64,000 nt of DNA, from positions 1-64,000 of the forward strand of contig DWWD01000024.1 in assembly GCA_019119895.1 (NCBI GenBank), read 5' to 3'. The position numbers were made by a program, and so were the translations under genes. This DNA comes from Candidatus Anaerostipes avistercoris. Lineage in GTDB: Bacteria > Bacillota > Clostridia > Lachnospirales > Lachnospiraceae. The notes under the pieces were generated by a model. The model saw only the letters and a list, made by a program, of their open reading frames with translations. It did no database searches and had not been told where the DNA came from. This document shows positions 9,105-18,919 of the stretch, one piece after another. The first letter of the stretch is position 1; every line of letters starts with the position of its first letter.

Positions 9105-10544
9105 GTGTATGATGTAGCAATTATCGGCGCGGGGGTCACAGGCTGTTCTATTGCATATGAACTTGGAAAGTATCAGGTAAAGGCAGTCGTGCTCGAGAAA
9201 GAAAATGATGTATCTGTAGGAACAACCAAAGCAAATAGTGCGATCATCCATGGCGGATATGATCCAAAGCCGGGAACAAAGATGGCTTACTACAATATCC
9301 GTGGAAATCAGTACACGAAGGAATTATGTGAGAAGCTGGACGTACCTTTTAAGCAGATCGGAGCCCTGGTCGTAGCATTCAGCGAAGAGGAAAAGAAAAC
9401 TCTGGAAGAGCTGAAAGAAAGAGGAAACACCAACGGTGTTCCGGATATGGAAATCTGGGATCAGGAAAAGCTGAGAAAGGAAGAGCCAAACATTTCAGAG
9501 AAGGCGCAGGCAGCTCTGTATTCACCGAATGTAGGAATCATAAGTCCCTGGGAATTAGCTATCGCGCTGGCAGAAGTATCTGCTCAGAACGGAGTAGAAT
9601 ACAAACTGAATACGGAAGTAACCGGTATTGAGAAAAAGGATGAAGGATATCAGATCGAAACCAGCCAGGGAATGGTTGAGGCAAAATATATCTGCAACGC
9701 AGCAGGCGTGTTCGCAGACAAAGTAAATGAAATGGTCAATGAAAAGACCTTTGAGATCACACCGAATAAAGGAGAATATTATCTGCTGGATAAGAGCCAG
9801 GGAGATCTTGTGAATCATGTTATTTTCCAATGTCCGAATGAGAATGGAAAAGGCGTCTTAGTGGCTCCGACGGTTCATGGAAACCTGATTGTGGGACCGG
9901 ATTCACAGCCGTCTGCCGGAGATGATGTTTCTACGACGAGACAGGGACTGGATTTTGTCCGTAATACAGCCCTGAAATCTGTGCCTGGCATTAATTTCAG
10001 AGAATCTATCCGAAACTTTGCCGGTGTCAGAGCAAGAACAAAAGAACATGATTTCCAGATTTATGAAGATAAGAAGAATAAAGGCTTTATTAATATCGGC
10101 GGAATGGAATCTCCGGGATTATCTTCTGCTACAGCAGTTGCCCTCGATATTGTAAAGATGCTGGGAGAATCAGGACTTGTCCTGGATGCGAAAGAAGAAA
10201 TCGTAGATGAGAGAAAGATTGCCAGATTCAAAGGATTAAGCCATGAAGAGAGAGCAAAACTGGTTGCTGAAAATCCGGCGTACGGAAAGATTATCTGCCG
10301 ATGTGAAACAGTAACAGAAGGGGAGATCATCAATGCGATCCACCGCCCGATTCCTGCGGTTTCCATTGACGCGGTCAAGAGAAGATGCAACGCAGGAATG
10401 GGAAGATGCCAGGGTGGTTTCTGCGGACCTAGAGTACAGGAAATCATCGCAAGAGAGTTAAATATTCCACTGGAGGAAGTTCCTCAGGATCGAAAGGGAA
10501 CAGATATTATTACAGGAGAAACCAAGGACGGAGGTGCCAGATAA
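9105..10544 (+). CDS. NAD(P)/FAD-dependent oxidoreductase, GlpA-type glycerol-3-phosphate dehydrogenase-like, with C-terminal BFD-like [2Fe-2S] domain
   Basis: GTG start after ggaggg RBS; YDVAIIGAGVTGCSIAYELG FAD motif; C-terminal CRCETVTEGEI...CNAGMGRCQGGFC cysteines. Confidence 0.85.
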   Translation: MYDVAIIGAGVTGCSIAYELGKYQVKAVVLEKENDVSVGTTKANSAIIHGGYDPKPGTKMAYYNIRGNQYTKELCEKLDVPFKQIGALVVAFSEEEKKTLEELKERGNTNGVPDMEIWDQEKLRKEEPNISEKAQAALYSPNVGIISPWELAIALAEVSAQNGVEYKLNTEVTGIEKKDEGYQIETSQGMVEAKYICNAAGVFADKVNEMVNEKTFEITPNKGEYYLLDKSQGDLVNHVIFQCPNENGKGVLVAPTVHGNLIVGPDSQPSAGDDVSTTRQGLDFVRNTALKSVPGINFRESIRNFAGVRARTKEHDFQIYEDKKNKGFINIGGMESPGLSSATAVALDIVKMLGESGLVLDAKEEIVDERKIARFKGLSHEERAKLVAENPAYGKIICRCETVTEGEIINAIHRPIPAVSIDAVKRRCNAGMGRCQGGFCGPRVQEIIARELNIPLEEVPQDRKGTDIITGETKDGGAR

Positions 10545-11809
10545 TGAAATATGATGTAATTGTAGTCGGCGGAGGTCCTGCGGGATTAGCGGCAGCAGTA
10601 GAAGCCAATAAAAACGGTGCGGAAAAAGTACTGGTCGTGGAACGTGATCAGGAACTGGGAGGAATCTTAAATCAGTGTATTCATAATGGATTCGGACTCC
10701 ACTATTTCAAGGAAGAATTAACAGGTCCTGAATATGCAGGAAAATTTATCGATATGCTGGAGCAGACCAATATCGAGGTTATGCTGGATACAATGGTACT
10801 TGATGTGGACGAAACAGAAAAGTGCGTTCATGCCATGAACAAAAAGAACGGATATATGAAACTGGAGGCAAAGGCCATTATCCTGAATATGGGATGCCGT
10901 GAGAGAACCAGAGGAGCCATCGCCATTCCGGGAGACCGTCCGGCAGGAGTTTTTACAGCCGGAGCTGCCCAGAGATATGTAAATATTGAAGGATATATGG
11001 TAGGAAAGAAAGTCCTGATCCTCGGATCCGGAGATATCGGACTGATCATGGCAAGACGAATGAGCCTGGAAGGCGCCAAAGTCGTTGGATGTGTAGAACT
11101 CTGTCCATACTCCAACGGACTGACACGTAATATCGTCCAGTGTCTGGAAGACTACGATATTCCGCTGTACCTGTCTCATACGATCACAGACATCCAGGGG
11201 GACAAACGAGTTGAAAAAGTGATTGTTCAGAAAGTAGATGAAAACAATCAGCCGATTCCGGGAACAGAGATTGAATTTGATGTAGATACCGTTCTTTTAT
11301 CTGTAGGACTGATTCCGGAAAATGAGCTGACAAGATCTGCAGGAATCGAAATGGATCCGGCAACCAGCGGTCCGGTCGTATATGAAAATATGGAGACGTC
11401 TGCAGAAGGAATCTTCGCCAGCGGAAATGTAGTCCATGTGCATGACCTGGTGGACTTCGTTACGGCAGAAAGCCAGAAGGCCGGAAAGAGCGCTGCTGAA
11501 TATGTAAAAAATGGGGAAACAGAAGATCAGACCTGTATTGCCGTTAAAAATGGAGACGGAGTCAATGGTATTGTGCCGCAGAAAGTACGTCCATCCAATG
11601 TGGATAAGATGGTGGAAGTTATGTTCCGCGCCCGCAACGTCTATAAAGATGTGCAGATCAAAGTAAAATCTGACGGAAAAGAACTGGCTTCTTTCAAACG
11701 GGAACATATGGCTCCGGGCGAAATGGAAAAAATCGTGATTCCGAAAGCATTTTTAGATAAAGTGGAAAATGGTGAGATTACCGTGTCAGTAGAAAAGGTA
11801 GGTGCATAA
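10544..11809 (+). CDS. FAD-dependent oxidoreductase (pyridine nucleotide-disulfide type), partner subunit
   Basis: YDVIVVGGGPAGLAAAVEANKNG; second GSGDIGLIMARRM dinucleotide motif. Confidence 0.85.
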   Translation: MKYDVIVVGGGPAGLAAAVEANKNGAEKVLVVERDQELGGILNQCIHNGFGLHYFKEELTGPEYAGKFIDMLEQTNIEVMLDTMVLDVDETEKCVHAMNKKNGYMKLEAKAIILNMGCRERTRGAIAIPGDRPAGVFTAGAAQRYVNIEGYMVGKKVLILGSGDIGLIMARRMSLEGAKVVGCVELCPYSNGLTRNIVQCLEDYDIPLYLSHTITDIQGDKRVEKVIVQKVDENNQPIPGTEIEFDVDTVLLSVGLIPENELTRSAGIEMDPATSGPVVYENMETSAEGIFASGNVVHVHDLVDFVTAESQKAGKSAAEYVKNGETEDQTCIAVKNGDGVNGIVPQKVRPSNVDKMVEVMFRARNVYKDVQIKVKSDGKELASFKREHMAPGEMEKIVIPKAFLDKVENGEITVSVEKVGA

Positions 11810-11810
11810 C

Positions 11811-12161
11811 ATGACAGAGTTAATTTGTATCGTATGTCCGAAAGGATGCCATCTGAAAGTAGACGAAGAAAATGGATATAAAGTAACCGGAAACGGATGC
11901 CCGAGAGGAGCAGCTTATGGAGAGAAGGAACTGGTAAATCCGACCAGAGTCATCACTTCCACCGTAAAAATTGAAGCAAAAACAGCCAGAAGGGTGCCGG
12001 TAAAAACAGCCGGAGACATTCCAAAGGGCAGAATTTATGATATTATGGAAGAGTTGGATAAGGTAACTGTCAAGGCGCCGGTACAAATCGGTGACGTGGT
12101 AATCCCGGATGTACTGGGTCTTGGTGTGGATATCGTTGCCTGCAAGAAGGTAACAGAATAA
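11811..12161 (+). CDS. DUF1667 domain-containing protein
   Basis: MTELICIVCPKGCHLKV...GNGCPRGAAYGEKE Cys motifs; usual third gene after the two oxidoreductase subunits. Confidence 0.85.
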   Translation: MTELICIVCPKGCHLKVDEENGYKVTGNGCPRGAAYGEKELVNPTRVITSTVKIEAKTARRVPVKTAGDIPKGRIYDIMEELDKVTVKAPVQIGDVVIPDVLGLGVDIVACKKVTE

Positions 12162-12184
12162 CTTTAAATTCAGGAGGAAAAGAA

Positions 12185-13231
12185 ATGAGCGTTATAACAT
12201 TTGTATGTGCAGGTCAGATGAACTCTGCAATCACATTCCCGGCATTTGAAAACGGACATGAAGTACGTCTGGTAGGATCCCCTCTGGACAGAGATATTAT
12301 CGATGGATTAAGGAAAGACAATTTCCATATTACATTGAAGAGAACCTTACATGACGGCATCAAATATTATCAGATCGAAGAACTGGAAGAGGCACTGGAA
12401 GGAGCAGATCTTATCCTGGGCGGAGTCAGCAGCTTCGGACTGGACTGGTTCTGTGACGAAATTCTGCCGGTACTTCCGGAGGATGTCCCTCTGCTTACGG
12501 TAACAAAAGGTATGGTTGATTTAGATGATGGAACTCTGGTTCCTTATCCTCATATTTTTGCCCAGAGACAGCCGGAAGGAAAACACATTAACTTTAATGC
12601 CATCGGTGGACCGTGCACCAGCTATGAGCTGGCAGACCACGATGACAGCCACGTGGCTTTCTGCGGAAATGATATGGAAACTTTGAAATATATCAAATCT
12701 CTGCTGGCAACAGATTACTATCACATCAGCCTTTCTACGGACGTGGTCGGAGTTGAGTGCGCAGTCGCAATGAAGAATGCATACGCACTGGGCGTTTCTC
12801 TTGCTGTAGGTCTGGCAGAGAAGAGAGACGGCAAGATTGGAGCCGTTCATTACAATTCTCAGGCAGCATTGTTCGGACAGGGTGTGAAAGAAATGATCCA
12901 TCTGCTGGAACTGATCCACGGAGGACCGGAAAATATCATTCACGGAGCCGGAGATTTATACGTAACCGTATTCGGAGGACGTACACGTAAGATCGGTACT
13001 CTGCTTGGACGCGGCCTTACCTTTGATCAGGCGATGGAAGAACTGCAGGGCGTAACGCTGGAATCTATCGTAATTGCCACACGTACAGCACGGGCTGTCC
13101 GCAAACTGGCAGAGAGAGGCGTTGTTTCACTGGATGATTTCCCACTGCTGATGCACGTAGACGCGATCATCAACGAAGGTGCGGAAGTAAACATCCCATG
13201 GGAAAAATTCACAACGATCGTAGAGAAATAG
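12185..13231 (+). CDS. NAD(P)-dependent glycerol-3-phosphate dehydrogenase-like (GpsA-like)
   Basis: VGVECAVAMKNAYALGVSLAVGL and GAGDLYVTVFGGRTRKIGTLLGRG, GpsA-family motifs. Confidence 0.75.
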   Translation: MSVITFVCAGQMNSAITFPAFENGHEVRLVGSPLDRDIIDGLRKDNFHITLKRTLHDGIKYYQIEELEEALEGADLILGGVSSFGLDWFCDEILPVLPEDVPLLTVTKGMVDLDDGTLVPYPHIFAQRQPEGKHINFNAIGGPCTSYELADHDDSHVAFCGNDMETLKYIKSLLATDYYHISLSTDVVGVECAVAMKNAYALGVSLAVGLAEKRDGKIGAVHYNSQAALFGQGVKEMIHLLELIHGGPENIIHGAGDLYVTVFGGRTRKIGTLLGRGLTFDQAMEELQGVTLESIVIATRTARAVRKLAERGVVSLDDFPLLMHVDAIINEGAEVNIPWEKFTTIVEK

Positions 13232-13263
13232 GATCCTGAATAAGTTATTATAAAACAGCATGA

Positions 13264-13307
13264 GAGAACTCTTCTGACGGACAAAGAAGTCCGAAGGAGA
13301 GTTCTTT
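13264..13307 (+). terminator. Terminator-like hairpin
   Basis: agaactcttctgacggac-aaagaa-gtccgaaggagagttctttc. Confidence 0.65.
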
Positions 13308-13396
13308 CTGCGTGTTAAGAAAGAAAAAGCATTTGTTTTGATTTTGGAATGTGCCGTATACTTTGCATAAAAGAACGGAGACAGGAGGCTGGCACT

Positions 13397-14548
13397 ATGA
13401 GACTGATTGAGATTTACCATAAACTGAAAGATCAATTTCCTGTCCGGCTGCTGACCGGATCAGCCGGAACACTCAAACGGGTGCGGTGGATCCATATGAT
13501 CGAAGATCTGGAGGCAGCAGGATTTATCAATGGAAATGAACTGATTTTTACGACGGGAATTGCAGGCCGGGGAGAATCCTGGCTCTTGAAACTGGTACAG
13601 AGATTACATGAAAATCATGCCGGCGGACTTGTGGTCAATACCGGACCGCATATCAGAGAGATACCGGAAGCGGTAAAGAAGTACGGAGAAGAACATGATT
13701 TTGTATTGATGGAAATGCCGTGGGACGTGCATCTGGTGGATGTGTTCAAATATATATCCGGACTTTTGCTGGATCAGGAAAAACGAAGAGCAGGGATTGT
13801 CAGTGCCATGAAAGATGCCGTCTTTTATCCCGGCGGCAGCAAAGGATACAGAGAAGAGCTGAAACGGTATGGATACGATACAGAAAAAAGTTTTTGCCCG
13901 GTCATTGCAGAACTGCCGGAAATTTCAGAGAAAGACAGGGAAGAAACGGCGGATTATCTGGAAGATATGCTGTCCTTTTATTTCAGAAAAATCACAGTAT
14001 TTAAGTTTAACCAGTATATTATTATGGTTTTATATGACAGCGGTCAGGAAGAAACGGCGGACTGCTGTCAGAAAGTAAAAGAATATGAAAACAGCCGGGA
14101 ACTGCTTCAGATTGAGGGAATGGCATCAGGGCCGAACCGGGAAGGAATCGAGCACCTTTCTCAAAGTTATCAGGCGGCAGAACGGCTGCTGGGACTGGGG
14201 AAAAGGAGGCAGCAGAAAGTGCTGCTTTATGATGACATGGGTGTGTATCAGATGCTGCTGACACACCCGGATAAAGAAACCCTGAAAATATACGCAGAGC
14301 ACATGCTGGGGGCTCTGATGGAATATGATGCCCGGCATAAAACAGATTATATGAGAATTCTGCGGTATTATCTGGAAACTGACGGAAGCGTTCAGGAAAC
14401 TGCCAGAGTACTGAATTATCACAGGAATACTATTAATCACAGGATGCAGAATATTCGTCAGATCCTTGGGAAGGAAAAGATTTCCGGCCGAGACAAAGCA
14501 GAGCTGCTCCTGGCCATAGCTGCCGCAGAAACAGAGGGATTGTGCTGA
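13397..14548 (+). CDS. PucR family transcriptional regulator (copy 1)
   Basis: PucR N-terminal domain (WIHMIEDLEAAGFINGNELIFTTG) and C-terminal HTH (VQETARVLNYHRNTINHRMQNI). Confidence 0.88.
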   Translation: MRLIEIYHKLKDQFPVRLLTGSAGTLKRVRWIHMIEDLEAAGFINGNELIFTTGIAGRGESWLLKLVQRLHENHAGGLVVNTGPHIREIPEAVKKYGEEHDFVLMEMPWDVHLVDVFKYISGLLLDQEKRRAGIVSAMKDAVFYPGGSKGYREELKRYGYDTEKSFCPVIAELPEISEKDREETADYLEDMLSFYFRKITVFKFNQYIIMVLYDSGQEETADCCQKVKEYENSRELLQIEGMASGPNREGIEHLSQSYQAAERLLGLGKRRQQKVLLYDDMGVYQMLLTHPDKETLKIYAEHMLGALMEYDARHKTDYMRILRYYLETDGSVQETARVLNYHRNTINHRMQNIRQILGKEKISGRDKAELLLAIAAAETEGLC

Positions 14549-14650
14549 CTGCACAAAATTCGAAGAAGAATGAGGGCTTTTCTGTTCTTGTGAAAGGGTT
14601 TTCTGTTGTTATACTTGAAACTACAGAACAACAGAAGGAGGAACTTTGTG

Positions 14651-15976
14651 ATGAATGGAAAAGAAATCATTGAAAAACATTTGAAATATAATCTGCAGTC
14701 CTGGTCTGCCCAGGGCGGACTGCGGCCGAAGGCAATTGAGAAGGCCGACAATATTTATCTGTGGGATTACGATGGAAACCGTTATACGGATATGTCAGCC
14801 CAGCTGGTCAATATGAACCTGGGTCACAGAAACGGGGAAATTGGCGAGGCAATCAAGAAACAGGTGGATCAGTTCTGTTTTATGGCGCCTAGTTATGCCG
14901 TGGAAAGCCGTTCCCTGCTGGCAGAGAAAATCATCGGACTGCTGCCGGAAAACATGGGAAAAGTATTTTTTACCAATGCCGGCGCGGATGCCAATGAAAA
15001 TGCCATTAAAATGGCACGGATGTATACAGGGAGGAATAAGGTGATGAGCCGTTACCGCAGCTATCACGGTTCTTCTTTTGGCGCGGGAAATCTTACCGGG
15101 GAGCCGAGACGGTTTCCGCTGGAACCGGGAATTCCGGGATTTATTAAATTTTTTGATCCGTATGTATACAGAGAAAAAATATCATTTGGCAGTGAAGAAG
15201 AAGCGGGAGCATATTATGTGGAGAAACTGAGAGAACAGATTTTGTACGAGGGCGCGGACAGCATCGCGGCTATTGTTATGGAAACGATTACAGGATCCAA
15301 CGGCGTCATCATCCCGCCGAAAAATTATCTGCCGGGCGTCCGGAAACTGTGCGATGAGTATGGGATCATGATGATCTGCGATGAGGTCATGGCAGGGTTC
15401 GGAAGAACCGGTAAAATGTTTGCCTTTGAAAACTTTGATGTGAAGCCGGATATTGTTTCCTTTGCCAAGGGAGTGACATGCGGCTATGTACAGCTGGGCG
15501 GAGTCGCCGTGAGCAAAGAAATTGCAGCCTATTTTGATGATCATGTTCTTTCCTGCGGTCTGACGTACAGCGGACATCCGCTGGCATGCGCGGCGGGCAA
15601 TGCCTGTGTGGATTATTATGCCAAACATCATGTGCTGGACAATGTGCGGCAGACAGGCGCGGTTCTGGGCGAGATTTTGGAAGATTTGAAAGAAAAATAT
15701 CCGATTGTCGGAGATGTGCGCTATATTGGTCTCTTTTCAGCTATTGAACTGGTAAAAGACCGGGAGACGAAAGAGCCTCTGGTGCCGTATGGAAAAGATC
15801 CGGAAGGAAAGATGGGGCAGATCATAGGAATGCTGGAAGAAAGAGGTTTTATGACCTATTCTCATGAGAACATGATTCTGATCGCACCGCCGCTGATCAT
15901 CACCGAAGAACAGCTGCGGGAAGAAATGGCGAAAATGGACGAAGTACTGAATATTGCAGATCAGACAATGCGGTAA
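14651..15976 (+). CDS. Class III PLP aminotransferase (candidate taurine / omega-amino acid transaminase), copy 1
   Basis: MICDEVMAGFGRTGKMFAFENFDVKPDIVSFAKGVTCGYVQLGG (PLP-Lys region); N-terminal LQSWSAQGG. Confidence 0.85.
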   Translation: MNGKEIIEKHLKYNLQSWSAQGGLRPKAIEKADNIYLWDYDGNRYTDMSAQLVNMNLGHRNGEIGEAIKKQVDQFCFMAPSYAVESRSLLAEKIIGLLPENMGKVFFTNAGADANENAIKMARMYTGRNKVMSRYRSYHGSSFGAGNLTGEPRRFPLEPGIPGFIKFFDPYVYREKISFGSEEEAGAYYVEKLREQILYEGADSIAAIVMETITGSNGVIIPPKNYLPGVRKLCDEYGIMMICDEVMAGFGRTGKMFAFENFDVKPDIVSFAKGVTCGYVQLGGVAVSKEIAAYFDDHVLSCGLTYSGHPLACAAGNACVDYYAKHHVLDNVRQTGAVLGEILEDLKEKYPIVGDVRYIGLFSAIELVKDRETKEPLVPYGKDPEGKMGQIIGMLEERGFMTYSHENMILIAPPLIITEEQLREEMAKMDEVLNIADQTMR

Positions 15977-15987
15977 GGAGGGAGCAT

Positions 15988-17145
15988 ATGGCAGATCAGT
16001 TTTTTACGCCGCCTAAAATTATAATGGGAGAAAATGCCCTGGAGGCAGCAGGAGATCATATCCGCACCATGGGAAGAAAGGCGCTGATTGTCTGCGGCCC
16101 TGTGGTGAAAAAAATCGGCATAGCAGGCAAAGTGGCGGCAGTACTCGAAAAATATGATATTTCTTATGTGATATTTGCCGGGATTACAGATGAACCGACA
16201 GATCAGATGGTTGAGGAAGGAACAAAAATATATTTGGAGCAGAACTGCGATTTTCTGATCGGTGCAGGCGGAGGAAGCCCTCTGGATGCGGTAAAGGCCA
16301 TCGGACTGAAAGCCGTATGCGGCGGTAAAATGTCCGATTATATGGGAGTTTCCGTCACCGGAAAACTTCCACCTGTGGCGGTAATCCCGACAACAGCGGG
16401 AACCGGATCAGAAGCGACCCAGTTTACCATTATTACGGATACGAAAAACAATGTGAAAATGCTGCTGAAAGGAGAATCCTTCATGCCGGATCTGGCTGTA
16501 ATCGACCCGGCGTATACGATGACGGCACCTCCGGGGGTTACTGCGGCAACCGGCCTGGATGCTCTGACACACGCAATAGAGGCTTATACCTCCAGAAAAG
16601 CTCAGCCGCTGACAGATATTTTCGCAGTTTCCGCTGTCCGGAGAATTTTTGCAAATCTTCCGGCGGCCTGTGAGGATGGAAGCAACCTGGACGCAAGGAA
16701 GGAGATGTCCCTGGCGGCTCTGGAAGCAGGAATCGCATTTAATAATTCATCTGTGACTATTGTCCACGGAATGAGCCGCCCCATCGGAGCTTTGTTCCAT
16801 GTGCCTCATGGAACATCCAATGCGATGCTTCTGTATCCATGTCTGAACTATGTGATGGATGGCGCAGCTGAGCGGTTTGCGGATCTTGGGAGGGCCGTAC
16901 AGGCCGCGGGAGCAGAAGATGATGACAGTACGGCAGCCGGAAAGTTTATCGACGCTGTTCGAAAACTGTGTGACCGGTGCGAAATCGGGAAACCGGAAGA
17001 TTATGGAATTGACCGGGAGACGTTTTTGGGCGCTGTGGATAAGATGGCGGAGGATGCGGAGACAAGCGGAAGCCCTTCTAATACCAGGAAAAAAATACGC
17101 AAAGAAGATATGATAAAAATATACCGCTCCCTGTGGGAGGCATAG
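15988..17145 (+). CDS. Iron-containing alcohol dehydrogenase (candidate sulfoacetaldehyde reductase), copy 1
   Basis: GGGSPLDAVKAIG, PTTAGTGSEAT, DALTHAIEAY, HGMSRPIGALFHVPHG metal-ligand motifs. Confidence 0.85.
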   Translation: MADQFFTPPKIIMGENALEAAGDHIRTMGRKALIVCGPVVKKIGIAGKVAAVLEKYDISYVIFAGITDEPTDQMVEEGTKIYLEQNCDFLIGAGGGSPLDAVKAIGLKAVCGGKMSDYMGVSVTGKLPPVAVIPTTAGTGSEATQFTIITDTKNNVKMLLKGESFMPDLAVIDPAYTMTAPPGVTAATGLDALTHAIEAYTSRKAQPLTDIFAVSAVRRIFANLPAACEDGSNLDARKEMSLAALEAGIAFNNSSVTIVHGMSRPIGALFHVPHGTSNAMLLYPCLNYVMDGAAERFADLGRAVQAAGAEDDDSTAAGKFIDAVRKLCDRCEIGKPEDYGIDRETFLGAVDKMAEDAETSGSPSNTRKKIRKEDMIKIYRSLWEA

Positions 17146-17165
17146 AGAAGTATGCAGACAAAACG

Positions 17166-17195
17166 GCTTCAGCACAATAATAAATGTGCTGAAGC
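17166..17195. other. 11-bp perfect-stem hairpin GCTTCAGCACA-N8-TGTGCTGAAGC
   Basis: Read directly; not followed by a clear T-run. Confidence 0.6.
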
Positions 17196-17198
17196 ACC

Positions 17199-17226
17199 TT
17201 GCCTTATTTTGGGAAACGGTTATAAT
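17199..17226 (+). promoter_or_regulatory. Candidate promoter TTGCCT-16-TATAAT upstream of PII genes
   Basis: Spacing and near-consensus hexamers. Confidence 0.45.
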
Positions 17227-17262
17227 AAGACCTAAATTCATTACAAACAATATGAATCAGAC

Positions 17263-17294
17263 AAAGGCGTCAGCAAACCAGCTGGCGCCTTTTC
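17263..17294 (+). terminator. Terminator-like hairpin in the leader of nifI1
   Basis: aaaggcgtcagc-aaacca-gctggcgcctttt. Confidence 0.6.
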
Positions 17295-17394
17295 TGCATT
17301 GAGGGATTTTGATCGAAGGGAAAACAGGATGCTGTTATATATGTATGCAATGTACATGTATCGACTTTATCGTCAAGTGAAAGGAGGATGGAAC

Positions 17395-17721
17395 ATGCTG
17401 TTATTAAGAGCGATTATCCGGCCGGAAAAAGTGAGAGAAGTGCTGGATGCTTTACTGCAGGAAGGATATTCATCTGTGACAAAAATGGAGGTTTACGGAA
17501 GAGGAAAACAGAAAGGAATCCAGATTGGAGATGTTTTTTATGATGAGATTCCAAAAGAAATGCTTTTTATGGTAATCGAAGATGGAGTCAAAGAAAAAGT
17601 GAAAGATATCATCATGGAACATGCCAGAACAGGAGAGACCGGAAATTCCGGCGACGGACGTATTTTTATCAGTCCAGTGGATGAAGCGTACACGATCAGT
17701 ACGGAAGATGAGGGTCTGTAG
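17395..17721 (+). CDS. nifI1: P-II family nitrogen regulator, NifI1-type
   Basis: MLLLRAIIRPEKVREVLDALLQEGYSSVTKMEVYGRGKQKGIQIGDVFYDEIPKEMLF...TGNSGDGRIFISPVDEAYTI. Confidence 0.88.
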   Translation: MLLLRAIIRPEKVREVLDALLQEGYSSVTKMEVYGRGKQKGIQIGDVFYDEIPKEMLFMVIEDGVKEKVKDIIMEHARTGETGNSGDGRIFISPVDEAYTISTEDEGL

Positions 17722-17734
17722 ACAGGAGGAGATT

Positions 17735-18073
17735 ATGAAAGAAATTTTAGCGGTCATCCGGCCGAATATGACTGGCGCGACGAAAGACGCGCTGGAGCAG
17801 GCAGGTTTTCCGGCTTATACCTGTATGAGGGTAAGAGGCAGAGGAAAGAAGCCGTTTAATTTTGCCGGAGGCATATCAGAAAATGCGAGACACCGCCTGC
17901 TCCCCAAACGGCTGATCACGCTGATTGTATCGGAAGAGGATGCCGGACGGGCGGTTGAAACAATCATGGAAATCAATCACACAGGAACGCCTGGAGATGG
18001 AAAAATATTTGTGATGCCGATCCAGGAATCCTATCAGGTCAGAAACGGAGAGGGTGGTGCTGATGCATATTAG
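17735..18073 (+). CDS. nifI2: P-II family nitrogen regulator, NifI2-type
   Basis: MKEILAVIRPNMTGATKDALEQAGFPAYTCMRVRGRGKK...LPKRLITLIV...TGTPGDGKIFVMPIQESYQVR. Confidence 0.87.
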   Translation: MKEILAVIRPNMTGATKDALEQAGFPAYTCMRVRGRGKKPFNFAGGISENARHRLLPKRLITLIVSEEDAGRAVETIMEINHTGTPGDGKIFVMPIQESYQVRNGEGGADAY

Positions 18074-18119
18074 TGCGGCAGAAACAATGAAGAAAGACAA
18101 AATAAAAAGAGGTAATACA

Positions 18120-18899
18120 ATGAAGAAAAATGGATTATCGACAGAAAAGATAATAACCATAGCGACAGTGGTCATTATACTGGCGGCATGGTTCCTGGCA
18201 ACCAATCTGGGAATGGTTGATACAACGCTGCTTCCGACACCTCAGATGGTGTGGGCGGCATTTATGGATATTGCAGTAAACGGATATAAAGGATTTACAT
18301 TTGCACAGCATATCGGAGCCAGCATGTACCGGCTTCTGGTATCTTTCCTGCTGGCAGCAGTGGTCGCTGTTCCTCTGGGACTTCTGAGTGGCAGCAGCAG
18401 TAAATTCCGCGCGGTGCTGGAACCGGTCATTGAATTTTATCGTCCGCTTCCGCCGCTGGCATATTATACACTGCTGGTACTGCTTTTGGGAATTGAAAAT
18501 GAATCCAAGATCGCGCTGCTGTTTCTGGCATGTTTCGCGCCGATTTATATTCAGTGTACCTCTGCAGTCATGAGAGTAAAAAAGGATTATATCAACAGTG
18601 CTTATACTCTGGGAGCAGCGAAACAGCAGGTTTTCACAAAAGTTATTTTTCCGGCCTGCCTGCCAGATATTTTTATGGGATTGAGAACAGCGCTGGGCGT
18701 AGGCTATACGACACTGGTTGCTGCCGAAATGGTAGCGGCGAGTTCAGGACTTGGATGGCTTGTCCTGGATGCAAGTAATTATCTGAGATACGACATTATT
18801 TTTATGGGAATTATCGTTATGAGTGCAACAGGAATCCTGTTAAATGGAATCATTCTCTTTGTGGAGAAATGTATCGTTCCATGGAAAGGCAAAGACTGA
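18120..18899 (+). CDS. ABC transporter permease, TauC/SsuC-like
   Basis: Hydrophobic; EPVIEFYRPLPPLAYYTLLVLLLGIENESKIALLFLACFAPI motif of nitrate/sulfonate/taurine permeases; alternative start 18063. Confidence 0.85.
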   Translation: MKKNGLSTEKIITIATVVIILAAWFLATNLGMVDTTLLPTPQMVWAAFMDIAVNGYKGFTFAQHIGASMYRLLVSFLLAAVVAVPLGLLSGSSSKFRAVLEPVIEFYRPLPPLAYYTLLVLLLGIENESKIALLFLACFAPIYIQCTSAVMRVKKDYINSAYTLGAAKQQVFTKVIFPACLPDIFMGLRTALGVGYTTLVAAEMVAASSGLGWLVLDASNYLRYDIIFMGIIVMSATGILLNGIILFVEKCIVPWKGKD

Positions 18900-18919
18900 T
18901 GAAGAAAAGGAGAATGAAT

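Noticed and set aside
17621-17734. Upstream extension of the second PII ORF (start at 17621)
   Set aside because: MKEILAVIRP at 17735 has a gacaggagga RBS and matches the family N-terminus.
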